A stretch of DNA of 64,000 nt from Candidatus Eiseniibacteriota bacterium (GTDB lineage Bacteria; Orphanbacterota; Orphanbacteria; Orphanbacterales; Orphanbacteraceae), in the NCBI GenBank assembly GCA_024276995.1, contig JAJRWB010000041.1, forward strand, positions 1 through 64,000. Direction: 5' to 3'. The position numbers and the translations under genes were made by a program. Shown piece by piece: positions 47,182 through 55,822 of the stretch (positions within the stretch are counted from its first letter, which is position 1; each line of letters opens with the position of its first letter). A model generated the notes under the pieces. It had not been told where the DNA came from and did not search any database. It saw nothing but the letters and a program-made list of their open reading frames with translations.

Positions 47182-48684
47182 ATGGCCGGAAAGATGGGGC
47201 AAATGGCCAGTCGGCCTCCTCGGACGGCATCGACGGTGATTCTCGCCGGTCCCGCCGGGGTTCTTATGGTGGAACGGGCGAGGATCCTCCGTTTTCTTGG
47301 GGGTTTTCACGGATGCCCGGGGGGCGTGGTCGATCGGGGCGATGCCGCCTTGCCGGCAGATTCCACGGGAGACGGCGGAAAGCGGGCTGCGGCGCTCCGG
47401 GAGCTATTCGAGGAGACGGGACTCCTCCTCACGGCGGGGGAGGGTGATCCTGTCTCGCTGCCGGAGGAGTGGAAACGGCTCGTCGAAGGTACGTTGTCGT
47501 TCGCCGACCTCCTCGCCGGGCGGAAAGAGATTCTCGGAACCTCCCGCCTCGTGCCCGCCGGAAACTGGCTCACCCCCGCATTCTCCACCCGCCGATACGA
47601 CACCTTCTTCTATATCGTTCCGGTGAAACGCGCCGTCCCGGTGGAGATCTCCTCGCCCGAGGCGGCGTCGTGCGAATGGCTCGACGCCGGCACGGCGCTG
47701 CGCCGGTGGAAGGAGCACGAACTTCTCATGGTGCCGCCCACGTTGAACATGCTCCGCGCCCTGCGGGACGGCCGCGGCCCGGACGAATGGGCCTCCCTGG
47801 CGTGCGCACCTCCCCAGGCGCGCGCCGTGCCGACGCGGCGGATCGAAAGCCGCTTCGGTCTGATTCTTTTTCCCGTGAAGACCCGCACCCTCCCTCCGGC
47901 GACGCACACGAATACGATCCTCTTCGGCGAGGGAGAGATGATCATCATCGACCCCGCGTCGTCGCTCCCCGAGGAGCAGGAGGCGCTGCTCGATCTGCTC
48001 GCCGACCTCGATCGCGAGGGGAGGCATCTGAAGGAGATCGTTCTCAGCCATCACCATCCCGATCACGTCGGCGGCGCGGAGGCGCTTCGGAAGGCGACCG
48101 GCGTCGGCGTAGCGGCCCATCCCGCCACGGCGCTCCTCCTGCGCGGTGTGGTGCGGATCGACCGCTGTTTGAGCGATGGCGACGAGATCATCCTTGCCGG
48201 GCCTTGCGAGCGGAGACTCGAAGTGCTCCACACACCCGGCCACGCGCCGGGGCACCTCTCGTTTCACGAGCGACCGACGGCGACTATTTTCGGGGGGGAC
48301 AACGTGCTCGGCGACGGTTCGGTGCTTATCTCCCCGCCCCACGGCGACATGGACGACTATCTCCGCTCCCTCGTGAGGATGAAGCGGCTCAACGCGCGGA
48401 TTCTCGTGGCGGGGCACGGAGAGATCGAGGGGAATCCGAACGATAGGATCGATGCGTGCATCGAGCACCGGCTCGAAAGGGAGAGGATGATCCTCGCATC
48501 GATCCTCGACTCGCCGCTCGCCCCGCCGGAGATCGTGAAAAGAGTGTACACCGACGTGCCCGAGGAGATGCACCCTCTTGCGGAACTCTCCGTTCTCGCC
48601 CACCTGGCTCGCCTGGTCCGGCGAGGTCTCGCCGCGGAGAGAAAAGGTGCCTACAAGGCGCGGGCGCAGAACAAATCCTCTTGA
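47182..48684 (+). CDS. Nudix hydrolase fused to metallo-beta-lactamase-fold hydrolase
   Basis: 500 residues from ATG 47182, with AAGGAGAGG eight bases upstream (GTG 47173 is too close to it). The N-terminal Nudix domain (about 10-210) keeps the box: G at CPGGVVD, then AALRELFEETGLLL (REx2EExG). The C-terminal MBL domain (about 235-500) has SHHHPDHVGG with H290, H292, D294 and H295, a second His in HTPGHAPGHLS, D in GGDNVLGDG and H in VAGHGEI. The end resembles LACTB2-like winged-helix tails. The substrate is unknown; a nucleoside- or CoA-diphosphate product passed between sites is only a guess. It is flanked by the ncRNA and the phosphate genes. A perfect TTGACA at 47118-47123 lies upstream, without a clear -10. 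Confidence 0.87.
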   Translation: MAGKMGQMASRPPRTASTVILAGPAGVLMVERARILRFLGGFHGCPGGVVDRGDAALPADSTGDGGKRAAALRELFEETGLLLTAGEGDPVSLPEEWKRLVEGTLSFADLLAGRKEILGTSRLVPAGNWLTPAFSTRRYDTFFYIVPVKRAVPVEISSPEAASCEWLDAGTALRRWKEHELLMVPPTLNMLRALRDGRGPDEWASLACAPPQARAVPTRRIESRFGLILFPVKTRTLPPATHTNTILFGEGEMIIIDPASSLPEEQEALLDLLADLDREGRHLKEIVLSHHHPDHVGGAEALRKATGVGVAAHPATALLLRGVVRIDRCLSDGDEIILAGPCERRLEVLHTPGHAPGHLSFHERPTATIFGGDNVLGDGSVLISPPHGDMDDYLRSLVRMKRLNARILVAGHGEIEGNPNDRIDACIEHRLERERMILASILDSPLAPPEIVKRVYTDVPEEMHPLAELSVLAHLARLVRRGLAAERKGAYKARAQNKSS

Positions 48685-48793
48685 CCGCCGCGTGGGTCGA
48701 ACCTACTCTCGCGGTGTCCTTGGAAACAGAACGAAACGCCAATGTCGGAAGGGCTTCGCCGGCGGCTCGGCCCGCCTTCCGGACGGAGACGTG

Positions 48794-49915
48794 ATGCGAA
48801 TTCCAGGTCGGCTCCGCAACCCGGTGCTCGTCCTTCTTCTCCTCTACACGTTCCTGGTGAGCATCGCTCTCATCGGCACCGGTTTCAAGCTGTTCGGCTC
48901 CGGTCTCGCCGGATGGCTCTTCACGCAGACGTCGAATCCGTTCATCGGCCTCTTCGTCGGCGTGTTGGTCACCGCGCTCGTGCAGTCGTCGTCGTTCACC
49001 ACCTCCTTCGTCGTGGGGCTCGTTTCGTCCGGAACGTTGAGCGTGACCGGCGCGGTGCCGATCATCATGGGGGCGAACATCGGCACCACGGTGACGAACA
49101 CACTCGTCTCCATGGGGCACGTGACGAGGAACGACGAATTCGAGAGGGCCTTCGCCGGCGCGACGGTACACGACTTCTTCAACTTCATCCTCGTTCTCCT
49201 CTTCCTCCCTCTCGAAATCTCGACCCACTTCCTCCAGAGGACCGCCACGGCGCTTTCCTCCGCGCTCTACGGGATTTCCACGGGCGGCGGGACGTTTCAC
49301 AGCCCCGTCAAGCTCGCCGTGAAACCGGTGAAGGAGGGGCTGAAGGAACTGTTCACCCAGACGCTCCACCTAGCGCCGAGCGTCGCCGGCGTGCTGATCC
49401 TCACGATCTCGCTGATCCTTCTCTTCGTCAGTCTCACGGGGCTGGTGCGGGTTCTACGAACCATCATGAGCGACCGCGTCGAAAACGTGATCGATAAGTG
49501 GGTCTCGCGAAACGCTCTTCTCGCGGTGACCCTCGGCATGCTCGTCACGTTCTTCGTCCAGTCGTCGAGCATCACCACGTCGTTTCTCGTCCCGCTGCTG
49601 GCGGCGAACATGGTGCAACTCCAGCAGGTGTTCTATATCACCATGGGCGCGAACATAGGGACGACGATCACGTCGATCCTGGCGGCTCTCACCGGAAACA
49701 GCGCCGCACTCGCCATCGCGCTCGTGCACCTCCTGTTCAATCTTGCCGGGACCGTTCTTTTCCTAAGCGTACCGTTTCTCAGGACGCTCCCGCCGGCGCT
49801 CGCCCGAAGGCTGGCGTCGGTGGCGGTGAAGTCGAAAAGGTACGCGCTGGTCTACGTGATCGGGGTATTCTTCGGATTACCGTTGATCATGGTTCTGCTG
49901 TTCGACCTCGTGTAA
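48794..49915 (+). CDS. Na+/phosphate cotransporter (NptA / PNaS family)
   Basis: 373 residues from ATG 48794 behind GGAG; about nine transmembrane segments. The two inverted repeats each carry the family signature QSSS: Q64-S-S-S-F-T-T-S and Q256-S-S-S-I-T-T-S. Each is followed by MGANIGTTVTN or MGANIGTTITS. The family imports phosphate with sodium across the inner membrane. The PhoU-like domain that is often fused to bacterial members is here a separate gene 11 bases downstream, so the pair forms an operon. The upstream extension of the frame is not protein-like. Confidence 0.92.
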   Translation: MRIPGRLRNPVLVLLLLYTFLVSIALIGTGFKLFGSGLAGWLFTQTSNPFIGLFVGVLVTALVQSSSFTTSFVVGLVSSGTLSVTGAVPIIMGANIGTTVTNTLVSMGHVTRNDEFERAFAGATVHDFFNFILVLLFLPLEISTHFLQRTATALSSALYGISTGGGTFHSPVKLAVKPVKEGLKELFTQTLHLAPSVAGVLILTISLILLFVSLTGLVRVLRTIMSDRVENVIDKWVSRNALLAVTLGMLVTFFVQSSSITTSFLVPLLAANMVQLQQVFYITMGANIGTTITSILAALTGNSAALAIALVHLLFNLAGTVLFLSVPFLRTLPPALARRLASVAVKSKRYALVYVIGVFFGLPLIMVLLFDLV

Positions 49916-49926
49916 AGGGTGAAGAG

Positions 49927-50616
49927 ATGTTCAAAGAGCTTCTAAGAATCTGGCAGGGTGAATCGCTGCTCTCCAAGATGACGAAAAACTTCCGCAAAAT
50001 GCTTCGCAACGGACGGTGGATGTTCGAAGAGGTGACCGACAGCTGGATCACCGGTCAGGACATCACGGAGATCCGGGACGAACTGTACGACAGGGATCAC
50101 GAAATCAACCTCGCCCAACAGAAGGTGAGGCGGCGGATCGTGAATCACCTCGCGGTGAACCCGTCGGGCGACCTGGCGGCGTGCCTCATCCTGATGAGCG
50201 TCGTCAAGGATGCGGAGAGGATCGGCGACTACTGCAAGAATATGTACGAGGTGATCGAACATATCCGGCCTGAAGAAGGGGAATCCGAGGCGTTCGTCGT
50301 CCTGCAGCGGATGCGGGACGAGATTCTCGAAAGTTATCACGCCGTGATTCACGCGTTCGTACGGTCCGACGAGGAGGCGGCCCGATCGGTGATCGAAAGG
50401 AACGGGCCGCTGGCGAAGGAGTGTGACGGCTGGGTGGAGAAATACCTGAAAGGAGAGGAGGGAGGGGTGAACGCCGTGGCGTATTCTCTCTTGTTCCGCT
50501 ACTTCAAGCGGGTCTCCGGCCACCTCACGAACATCGCGACATCGGTGGTGGCGCCGGTGGACCAGATCGACTACTACGACGAAGATCCCGACCCGTCGAG
50601 GAAGCCGTCGTCTTGA
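49927..50616 (+). CDS. PhoU-like phosphate transport regulator
   Basis: 229 residues, all-helical. ATG 49927 follows the cotransporter by 11 bases. PhoU features: RDELYDRDHEINLAQQKVRRRI near 58-80 (the E/D-x-x-x-D metal-binding motif of the first bundle), then SVVKDAERIGDYCKNMYEVIE near 98, whose D-x-x-R-I-x-D signature marks the domain; a second bundle has FRYFKRVSGHLTNIATSVV near 195. It probably tunes the adjacent NptA rather than a Pst system. Its stop overlaps the phosphoesterase start (TTGA). Confidence 0.88.
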   Translation: MFKELLRIWQGESLLSKMTKNFRKMLRNGRWMFEEVTDSWITGQDITEIRDELYDRDHEINLAQQKVRRRIVNHLAVNPSGDLAACLILMSVVKDAERIGDYCKNMYEVIEHIRPEEGESEAFVVLQRMRDEILESYHAVIHAFVRSDEEAARSVIERNGPLAKECDGWVEKYLKGEEGGVNAVAYSLLFRYFKRVSGHLTNIATSVVAPVDQIDYYDEDPDPSRKPSS

Positions 50617-51704
50617 GAGGGTTCTTCTTCCACGCGAGTCGCCCCGCACGGGGCGCGGCGGCGTTCTTCCTCCTGTTCGCGCACTTTCTTCTTCTCCTTG
50701 CCGGCTGCGGCACCGTGCGCCGGGAGGGCACCGCCGACGGCATGTCCGGGAAAGCGCTCATCGCCGCCGCCGCGCCGGCGTACGGTGCGTTTTCTTTCGC
50801 CGTGATCAGCGATACCCACACGGGAGGAACGCTGAAGACGGGAAAGAAGGTATATGCACGTATCATTGATATGCTGAACGAAAGGCGGCCCGATTTCCTC
50901 GTTCATTGCGGTGACTGGATCATCGCCCCTACCTTCGACAAGGCGGGGGACGCCACGAAGGACACCTTCCTCACTTACACGGCGCTCCTCGATTCATCGA
51001 TCGGCTTCTACCCGGTGCTCGGAAACCATGAAGCGGACTACGAGGGGTTCGAGTACGCCCGTTCCGTCTTTCCGGTGTTCGGCGAGAAGGGATGGTACTC
51101 CTTCGATCACGGAAACGCCCATTTCTTCATCGTGGAGAACAACTCCGACGCGAGCGATTCCACGCTCCGCGGCTACAGAAGCTGTCGGCCGAACGGCCGT
51201 CTCAACACGCCGGGATCGAAGCAGCGGAAGTGGCTCGCCGGGGACCTCGCCGGAAGGGGAGACGGGACGATCTGGACGTTCGGCTTCGGCCACAGGGCGT
51301 ACTACGGGGCGGAGGGGTATTCGGGCAGGAAGAACGTCTTCGAAGCGCGAAGAGGCGACGGGGCGTTCTGCCGGGAGATCGAAGACTCCGGTGTGGATAT
51401 CTTTTTCAACGGCGACCAGCACTGCTACACGCGAAGCACGCCGATCCGGGACGGTGTGATGTGGAGCGAAACCGACAGCTCCACCGTCTACATCACCGCC
51501 GGCGGCGGGGGGGGACGGATCAACAGGGGGTCGAAGAAGAAACTGGAGTTTCCCGTGCTCGACGACCTGCCGGAAGGAACTTTCGTGACCGGCACGAAGA
51601 CGAAGCATTTCTTCGTCTATTGCACCGTGTCGGGACCGCTCTTCCACGCCGAGGTGATCGACACGTCGGGCGTCACGATCGACAGTTTCACGATACGAAA
51701 GTAG
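50613..51704 (+). CDS. Lipoprotein metallophosphoesterase (calcineurin-like)
   Basis: 363 residues from TTG 50613, overlapping the PhoU stop by four bases. The signal sequence ends in the lipobox LLAGC (C about 32), so it is membrane-anchored outside the cytoplasm. Metal-binding motifs appear in order: SDTH (68-71), CGDW near 95, GNHE near 132 and GDQHCY near 270, plus FGHRAYYG near 230. It resembles purple-acid-phosphatase-like phosphoesterases. Position after NptA and PhoU suggests it releases phosphate for uptake; that is inference. Confidence 0.88.
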   Translation: MRGFFFHASRPARGAAAFFLLFAHFLLLLAGCGTVRREGTADGMSGKALIAAAAPAYGAFSFAVISDTHTGGTLKTGKKVYARIIDMLNERRPDFLVHCGDWIIAPTFDKAGDATKDTFLTYTALLDSSIGFYPVLGNHEADYEGFEYARSVFPVFGEKGWYSFDHGNAHFFIVENNSDASDSTLRGYRSCRPNGRLNTPGSKQRKWLAGDLAGRGDGTIWTFGFGHRAYYGAEGYSGRKNVFEARRGDGAFCREIEDSGVDIFFNGDQHCYTRSTPIRDGVMWSETDSSTVYITAGGGGGRINRGSKKKLEFPVLDDLPEGTFVTGTKTKHFFVYCTVSGPLFHAEVIDTSGVTIDSFTIRK

Positions 51705-51723
51705 CGGCGGTTCTTCCGCACTC

Positions 51724-52974
51724 TCACGCCTTCCCGGCGCTCACCCTCGATTTCCATGTATCTCCCCGCCCCGGGTCGCGCTCCACCATGTGGATACAGT
51801 CGTCCACGGGACAGACGAGCGAGCAGAGATTGCACCCCACGCAATCGTCCTGCTTGATGCTCGGGATCATCTCCCCCCGGCGGCGCACCAGCTCGATCGA
51901 CTGGTGGGCGCCGTCCTCGCAGGCGATGTAGCAGAGCTTGCAGTTGATGCACTTCTTCCAGTCGATGCTCGCCACGATCTTGTAGCTCAGGTCGAGATTC
52001 CCCCAGTCGGTGACCGCGTTCACCGAACGGCCCCGGAAATCGTCGAGCGTTTCGAACCCTTTCTCTTCCATCCAGGTGGAAAGGCCGCTGCGAAGTTCCT
52101 CCACAATGCGAAAACCATAGTGCATCGCCGCGGTGCATACCTGGACATTCGACGCGCCCAGGAGGATGAACTCCGCCGCGTCGTCCCATCTCTCGATGCC
52201 GCCGATTCCCGAAATCGGGATCGGCGCGCCTTCGTCGGCGGCGATGGCGGAAACCATGTGCAAGGCGATCGGCTTGACCGCCGGGCCGCAGTAGCCGCCG
52301 TGGGACGACTTTCCCGCCACCGCCGGCCTGGGAACGAACGTGTCGAGATCGATGCCGGTGATCGAGTTGATCGTGTTGATCAGCGAGACGGCGTCGGCGC
52401 CCCCCTCGTACGCGGCGCGGGCGGCGAAGGTGATATCGGTGATGTTCGGCGTCAGCTTGACGATCACCGGCGTGCGGGCCACTTCCTTGACCCACGAGGT
52501 GATCATCTTCGTGTACTCCGGGACTTGGCCCACCGACGATCCCATCCCCCGTTCCGACATGCCGTGGGGGCAGCCGAAATTGAGTTCCAGCCCGTCGGCG
52601 CCGGTGTCCTCGCTCATCTTGACGAATTCGTGCCACGTTTCCCGCTTCGGCTCGACCATGAGGGAGACGATCACGGCGTGGTCGGGATAACGGCGCTTGA
52701 TCGACGCCACTTCGCGAAGATTGTCCTCCACCGTCCTGTCGGTGATCAGCTCGATGTTGTTGAACCCCATCATCCGCCTCGTACCGATGTCGAGCGAGGA
52801 GTAGCGGGAGGACACGTTCACGATCGGTTCGCCCACCGTTTTCCAAACGGCGCCGCCCCACCCGGCGTCGAACGCCCGTGCGATCTGGTACTCGCTGTTC
52901 GTCGGCGGTCCCGAGGCGAGCCAGAACGGATTGGGAGAGCGGATTCCGGCGAGGTCGGCTGTGAGGTCAGGCAT
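51724..52974 (-). CDS. preA: NAD-dependent dihydropyrimidine dehydrogenase, FMN/iron-sulfur subunit
   Basis: 416 residues. Reduces uracil and thymine to their 5,6-dihydro forms together with PreT. An FMN-binding TIM barrel of dihydroorotate-dehydrogenase type covers 1-310: NPFWLASGPPT, LELNFGCPHGMSERGMG (the Cys is the catalytic base region), VKLTPNITDI, ISGIGGI. A C-terminal two-cluster ferredoxin domain has CINCKLCYIAC (from C342) and CVGCNLCSLVCPV. The start overlaps the preT stop by eight bases. It is the last gene of the operon and converges on the phosphoesterase gene. Confidence 0.93.
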   Translation of the reverse strand: MPDLTADLAGIRSPNPFWLASGPPTNSEYQIARAFDAGWGGAVWKTVGEPIVNVSSRYSSLDIGTRRMMGFNNIELITDRTVEDNLREVASIKRRYPDHAVIVSLMVEPKRETWHEFVKMSEDTGADGLELNFGCPHGMSERGMGSSVGQVPEYTKMITSWVKEVARTPVIVKLTPNITDITFAARAAYEGGADAVSLINTINSITGIDLDTFVPRPAVAGKSSHGGYCGPAVKPIALHMVSAIAADEGAPIPISGIGGIERWDDAAEFILLGASNVQVCTAAMHYGFRIVEELRSGLSTWMEEKGFETLDDFRGRSVNAVTDWGNLDLSYKIVASIDWKKCINCKLCYIACEDGAHQSIELVRRRGEMIPSIKQDDCVGCNLCSLVCPVDDCIHMVERDPGRGDTWKSRVSAGKA

Positions 52975-54343
52975 GGGAAGCCTCCTTACTCCCCCCGATG
53001 AGGGTATGAATCGATCGTGCGGCGACCTTTCCGTCCTGCACCGCGTTGACCACTTCCTTTCCGCCGTTCACGCAATCGCCTCCGGCGAACAGACGGGGCA
53101 CAGACGTTTCCATCGTCTCCCCCTTCACCACGACCCTGCCGTGGCGGTCGGTTTTCAGCCCCTCGATGGTGGAGAGAAAGCGGATGTCCGAACGCTGACC
53201 GATCGAGTAGATCACCTGGTCGCACGCGATGGTGTGCTCCGATCCGCGCACCGGTACCGGCCTCGGGCGACCCGACCGGTCACGCGCGCCGAGCTTCATC
53301 GATACGCACCGCGCGCCGGTGACGAATGCGCGGCCGAGGAGGCGAACCGGCGCGACGAGCCACCTGAACTCGATCCCCTCCGCGAGGGCGCCCTCGTATT
53401 CATGGTTGTATGCGGGCATCTCGCCCCGCGTGCGCCGGTAGAGCACGATCACTTCCTCCGCGCCGAGCCTCTTCGCCGCGCGCGCCGCATCGATGGCGGT
53501 GTTGCCGCAGCCGATGACGGCGACCCTCTTTCCGACACGGATTTTTTCGACCTCCCGGTTGTGGAGTTCGTCGAGAAAATCGAGGGCCGCCGAGACGCCT
53601 TTCAGGTTCTCGCCCGGAATGTTGAGGCGCGTCTCCTCCCCGAGGCCGGGACCGAGGAAGACGGCATCGTACTTCTCGAGAAGATCGGCCACGGACGGTT
53701 TGCGGCCCACCTTCACCTCCCGGCGGATGTTCACCCCGAGCTTCCGGATGGCGGCGACTTCCCTGTCGATGTATTTCGGCGTCGCCTTGTAGAGCGCGAT
53801 GGCATGACGGTTGAGCCCGCCGGCGCTCTTGCGGCCGTCGTACACGGTGACCGCGTGGCCGAGCCTTGCGAGCACCGCGGCGCACGAAAGCCCCGCCGGC
53901 CCGGCGCCGATCACGGCGACGCGCGCGGCGCCATCCTCGCGCTCTTGCGCCGGGATCGGCTCGTACCGCTCGTCGAAGACATGATCGATCGCCCGGCGCT
54001 GCAGCAATCCGATCCGGATCGGCTCGCGCCCCCAGCGGTTGTAAACACACGCCCCTTCGCAGAGCGTCTCGGTGGGGCACACCCGGGCGCACGAACCGCC
54101 GAGAGGATTCTCGCTCAAGATCGTGCGCGCCGCGCCACGCAGATCGCCGAGGGCGATTTTCCGGATGAACGAAGGGATATCGATGTGGGTGGGACACTCC
54201 CCGATGCACGGCGCTTCATAGCAGTAGAGGCAGCGGTTCGCCTCGACGAGTGCCTCCGCCGCGGTGAGAGGAGGATGGATTTCCTTCCACCTCGCCTTCC
54301 ATTCCTTCGGCGTCAATCGGACCGCCAGGTTTCTTCTCTTCAT
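52967..54343 (-). CDS. preT: NAD-dependent dihydropyrimidine dehydrogenase, flavin/NAD subunit
   Basis: 458 residues, GltD-like. The N-terminal iron-sulfur domain contains CLYCYEAPCIGECPTHID (near 38-55) and the second cysteine set CARVCPTETLCEGAC (near 84-98). The FAD-binding motif AVIGAGPAGLSCA is near 142, and the NAD-binding motif VAVIGCGNTAIDAARAAKR is near 274. It ends with LFAGGDCVNGGKEVVNAVQDGK, the conserved second FAD loop. It passes electrons from NADH to PreA. Start at 54343 behind AAGGAAG; 18 bases downstream of the permease gene. Confidence 0.93.
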   Translation of the reverse strand: MKRRNLAVRLTPKEWKARWKEIHPPLTAAEALVEANRCLYCYEAPCIGECPTHIDIPSFIRKIALGDLRGAARTILSENPLGGSCARVCPTETLCEGACVYNRWGREPIRIGLLQRRAIDHVFDERYEPIPAQEREDGAARVAVIGAGPAGLSCAAVLARLGHAVTVYDGRKSAGGLNRHAIALYKATPKYIDREVAAIRKLGVNIRREVKVGRKPSVADLLEKYDAVFLGPGLGEETRLNIPGENLKGVSAALDFLDELHNREVEKIRVGKRVAVIGCGNTAIDAARAAKRLGAEEVIVLYRRTRGEMPAYNHEYEGALAEGIEFRWLVAPVRLLGRAFVTGARCVSMKLGARDRSGRPRPVPVRGSEHTIACDQVIYSIGQRSDIRFLSTIEGLKTDRHGRVVVKGETMETSVPRLFAGGDCVNGGKEVVNAVQDGKVAARSIHTLIGGSKEASHA

Positions 54344-54361
54344 CTTCTTCCTTTCGAGCTT

Positions 54362-55774
54362 CTATTCATTCGTACTCGAATCGATTCCTCGCTCCCGGTC
54401 GGTGCCCGGGATCACATTGTCGAGGGTGATGCCGATGAAGGCGGCCACCGCCATGCCTGTGGTGCCGATGGCCGAGATGATGTCGGCGATCGCCCGGGGA
54501 AAAACGGCGGCGATCTTCTCCGCCCCCGACGGATACCCCAGGGCCGGTACGCCCTTGAAGTACGCCGGCACCGAGAGCCCCATGAACAGCGAAAAACCGA
54601 TGATGAGCAGGTTCCGGTCGGAGTAGAGATCGGCCTTCGAGATCTGCTGAATGCCGATGCCGGCGATCAGCCCGAAGAGGGTGCAGTAGAGCGCCCCGAC
54701 CACCGGTTCGGGAATGGTGGCGCAAAGGGCGCCGAACTTCGAAAGGAGGCCGAGACCGATCAGGATGAACGCTCCGATCTTCACGACGTAGCGCGACGCA
54801 ACGCCGGTGATCCCCACAAGGCCGATGTTCTCCGAATAGCTCGTGCTGGCGAAGCCGCCGAGACAGCCGGTGATGAAGCAGCCGAGTCCCTCGCTTCCAA
54901 TGCCGCGGCTCAGCTGTTTCGACGTCGGATCCCCTTCGCCCGACAGGTACGACACGGCGTGGTAATCGCCCACCGACTCGACCATCGAGGCGAGATAGCT
55001 CGCCAGGACGGCGAAGAAGAAGGCGATGCTGAACTTCGGCATCCCCCACGGGAAGAGGATCGTGTCAAACGGCTTGAACCACGGTGACGCCGCCACGCCG
55101 GCGAGGGAGACGTGCGACGGATGGCCCTCGGGAAAAAGGCCTGCAAGCGAGCCGACGAGGGCGATCGCGTAGCCGAGGGCGATGGCGAGGATGATCGGGA
55201 AGAGGCGGAAGATGACGTTCCTGCGCGAGAGGATCTGCGAGAAGACGATGATCAGCGCGATCACCGTGAGCGCCACGGGCCAATGGGTGCCCGCCTTCGG
55301 AGCGCCCACCTCGAAGAGGGAAAGGCTGATCAGGATGATCACCGGCCCGATCACCACCGGCGAGAGCGCCCTGCGGATCTTGCCGACGAGGCCGAACCAG
55401 CCGACCGCCATCTCCACGAGCGAGCCGAGCAGGATGGCGCCGGCGATATAGCGCATCGAGAGGCTCGGATCGCCGGCGAAGGCGATAATCGCGAAGAAGG
55501 GACCGAGGAACGAGAACGAGACGCCCTGGATGATCGGCAACCGGCTGCCGATGGTGATCTGCACGAGCGTGGCGAAGCCGGAGCAGAGCATCACCGAGCT
55601 GATCAGCGTGGCGATCTGGCCGGCGCTCATGCCCATTACCGGGCCGAGGAGGAGGGGCACCGACACGGTGGCGCCGAACATGGTGAGCACGTGCTGCGAG
55701 GCGAGCAAGATCGCTCGGGGCAGCGGCGGCCGGTCTTCGAGGCTGTAGATGATCGTGTCCCGTCTCTTCGGCAT
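54362..55774 (-). CDS. Uracil/xanthine permease family transporter (NCS2)
   Basis: 470 residues, about 14 membrane segments. Typical NCS2 features: LLASQHVLTMFGATVSVPLLLG near 25 (the Q-H motif of helix 1), GFATLVQITIGSRLPIIQGVSFSFLGP, a central GDYHAVSYLSGEG with the substrate-binding Asp/Glu region, and SYSENIGLVGITGVASR (the family motif around the second half-helix). Placed among pyrimidine catabolic genes it most likely imports uracil or thymine with protons; the family also has purine carriers. It lies 48 bases after the aminotransferase stop. Confidence 0.9.
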   Translation of the reverse strand: MPKRRDTIIYSLEDRPPLPRAILLASQHVLTMFGATVSVPLLLGPVMGMSAGQIATLISSVMLCSGFATLVQITIGSRLPIIQGVSFSFLGPFFAIIAFAGDPSLSMRYIAGAILLGSLVEMAVGWFGLVGKIRRALSPVVIGPVIILISLSLFEVGAPKAGTHWPVALTVIALIIVFSQILSRRNVIFRLFPIILAIALGYAIALVGSLAGLFPEGHPSHVSLAGVAASPWFKPFDTILFPWGMPKFSIAFFFAVLASYLASMVESVGDYHAVSYLSGEGDPTSKQLSRGIGSEGLGCFITGCLGGFASTSYSENIGLVGITGVASRYVVKIGAFILIGLGLLSKFGALCATIPEPVVGALYCTLFGLIAGIGIQQISKADLYSDRNLLIIGFSLFMGLSVPAYFKGVPALGYPSGAEKIAAVFPRAIADIISAIGTTGMAVAAFIGITLDNVIPGTDRERGIDSSTNE

Positions 55775-55822
55775 CCTTCCCCTTTCCGCCGTGTGTTTTC
55801 GCCCCCACCGGCCGGCTCGATC

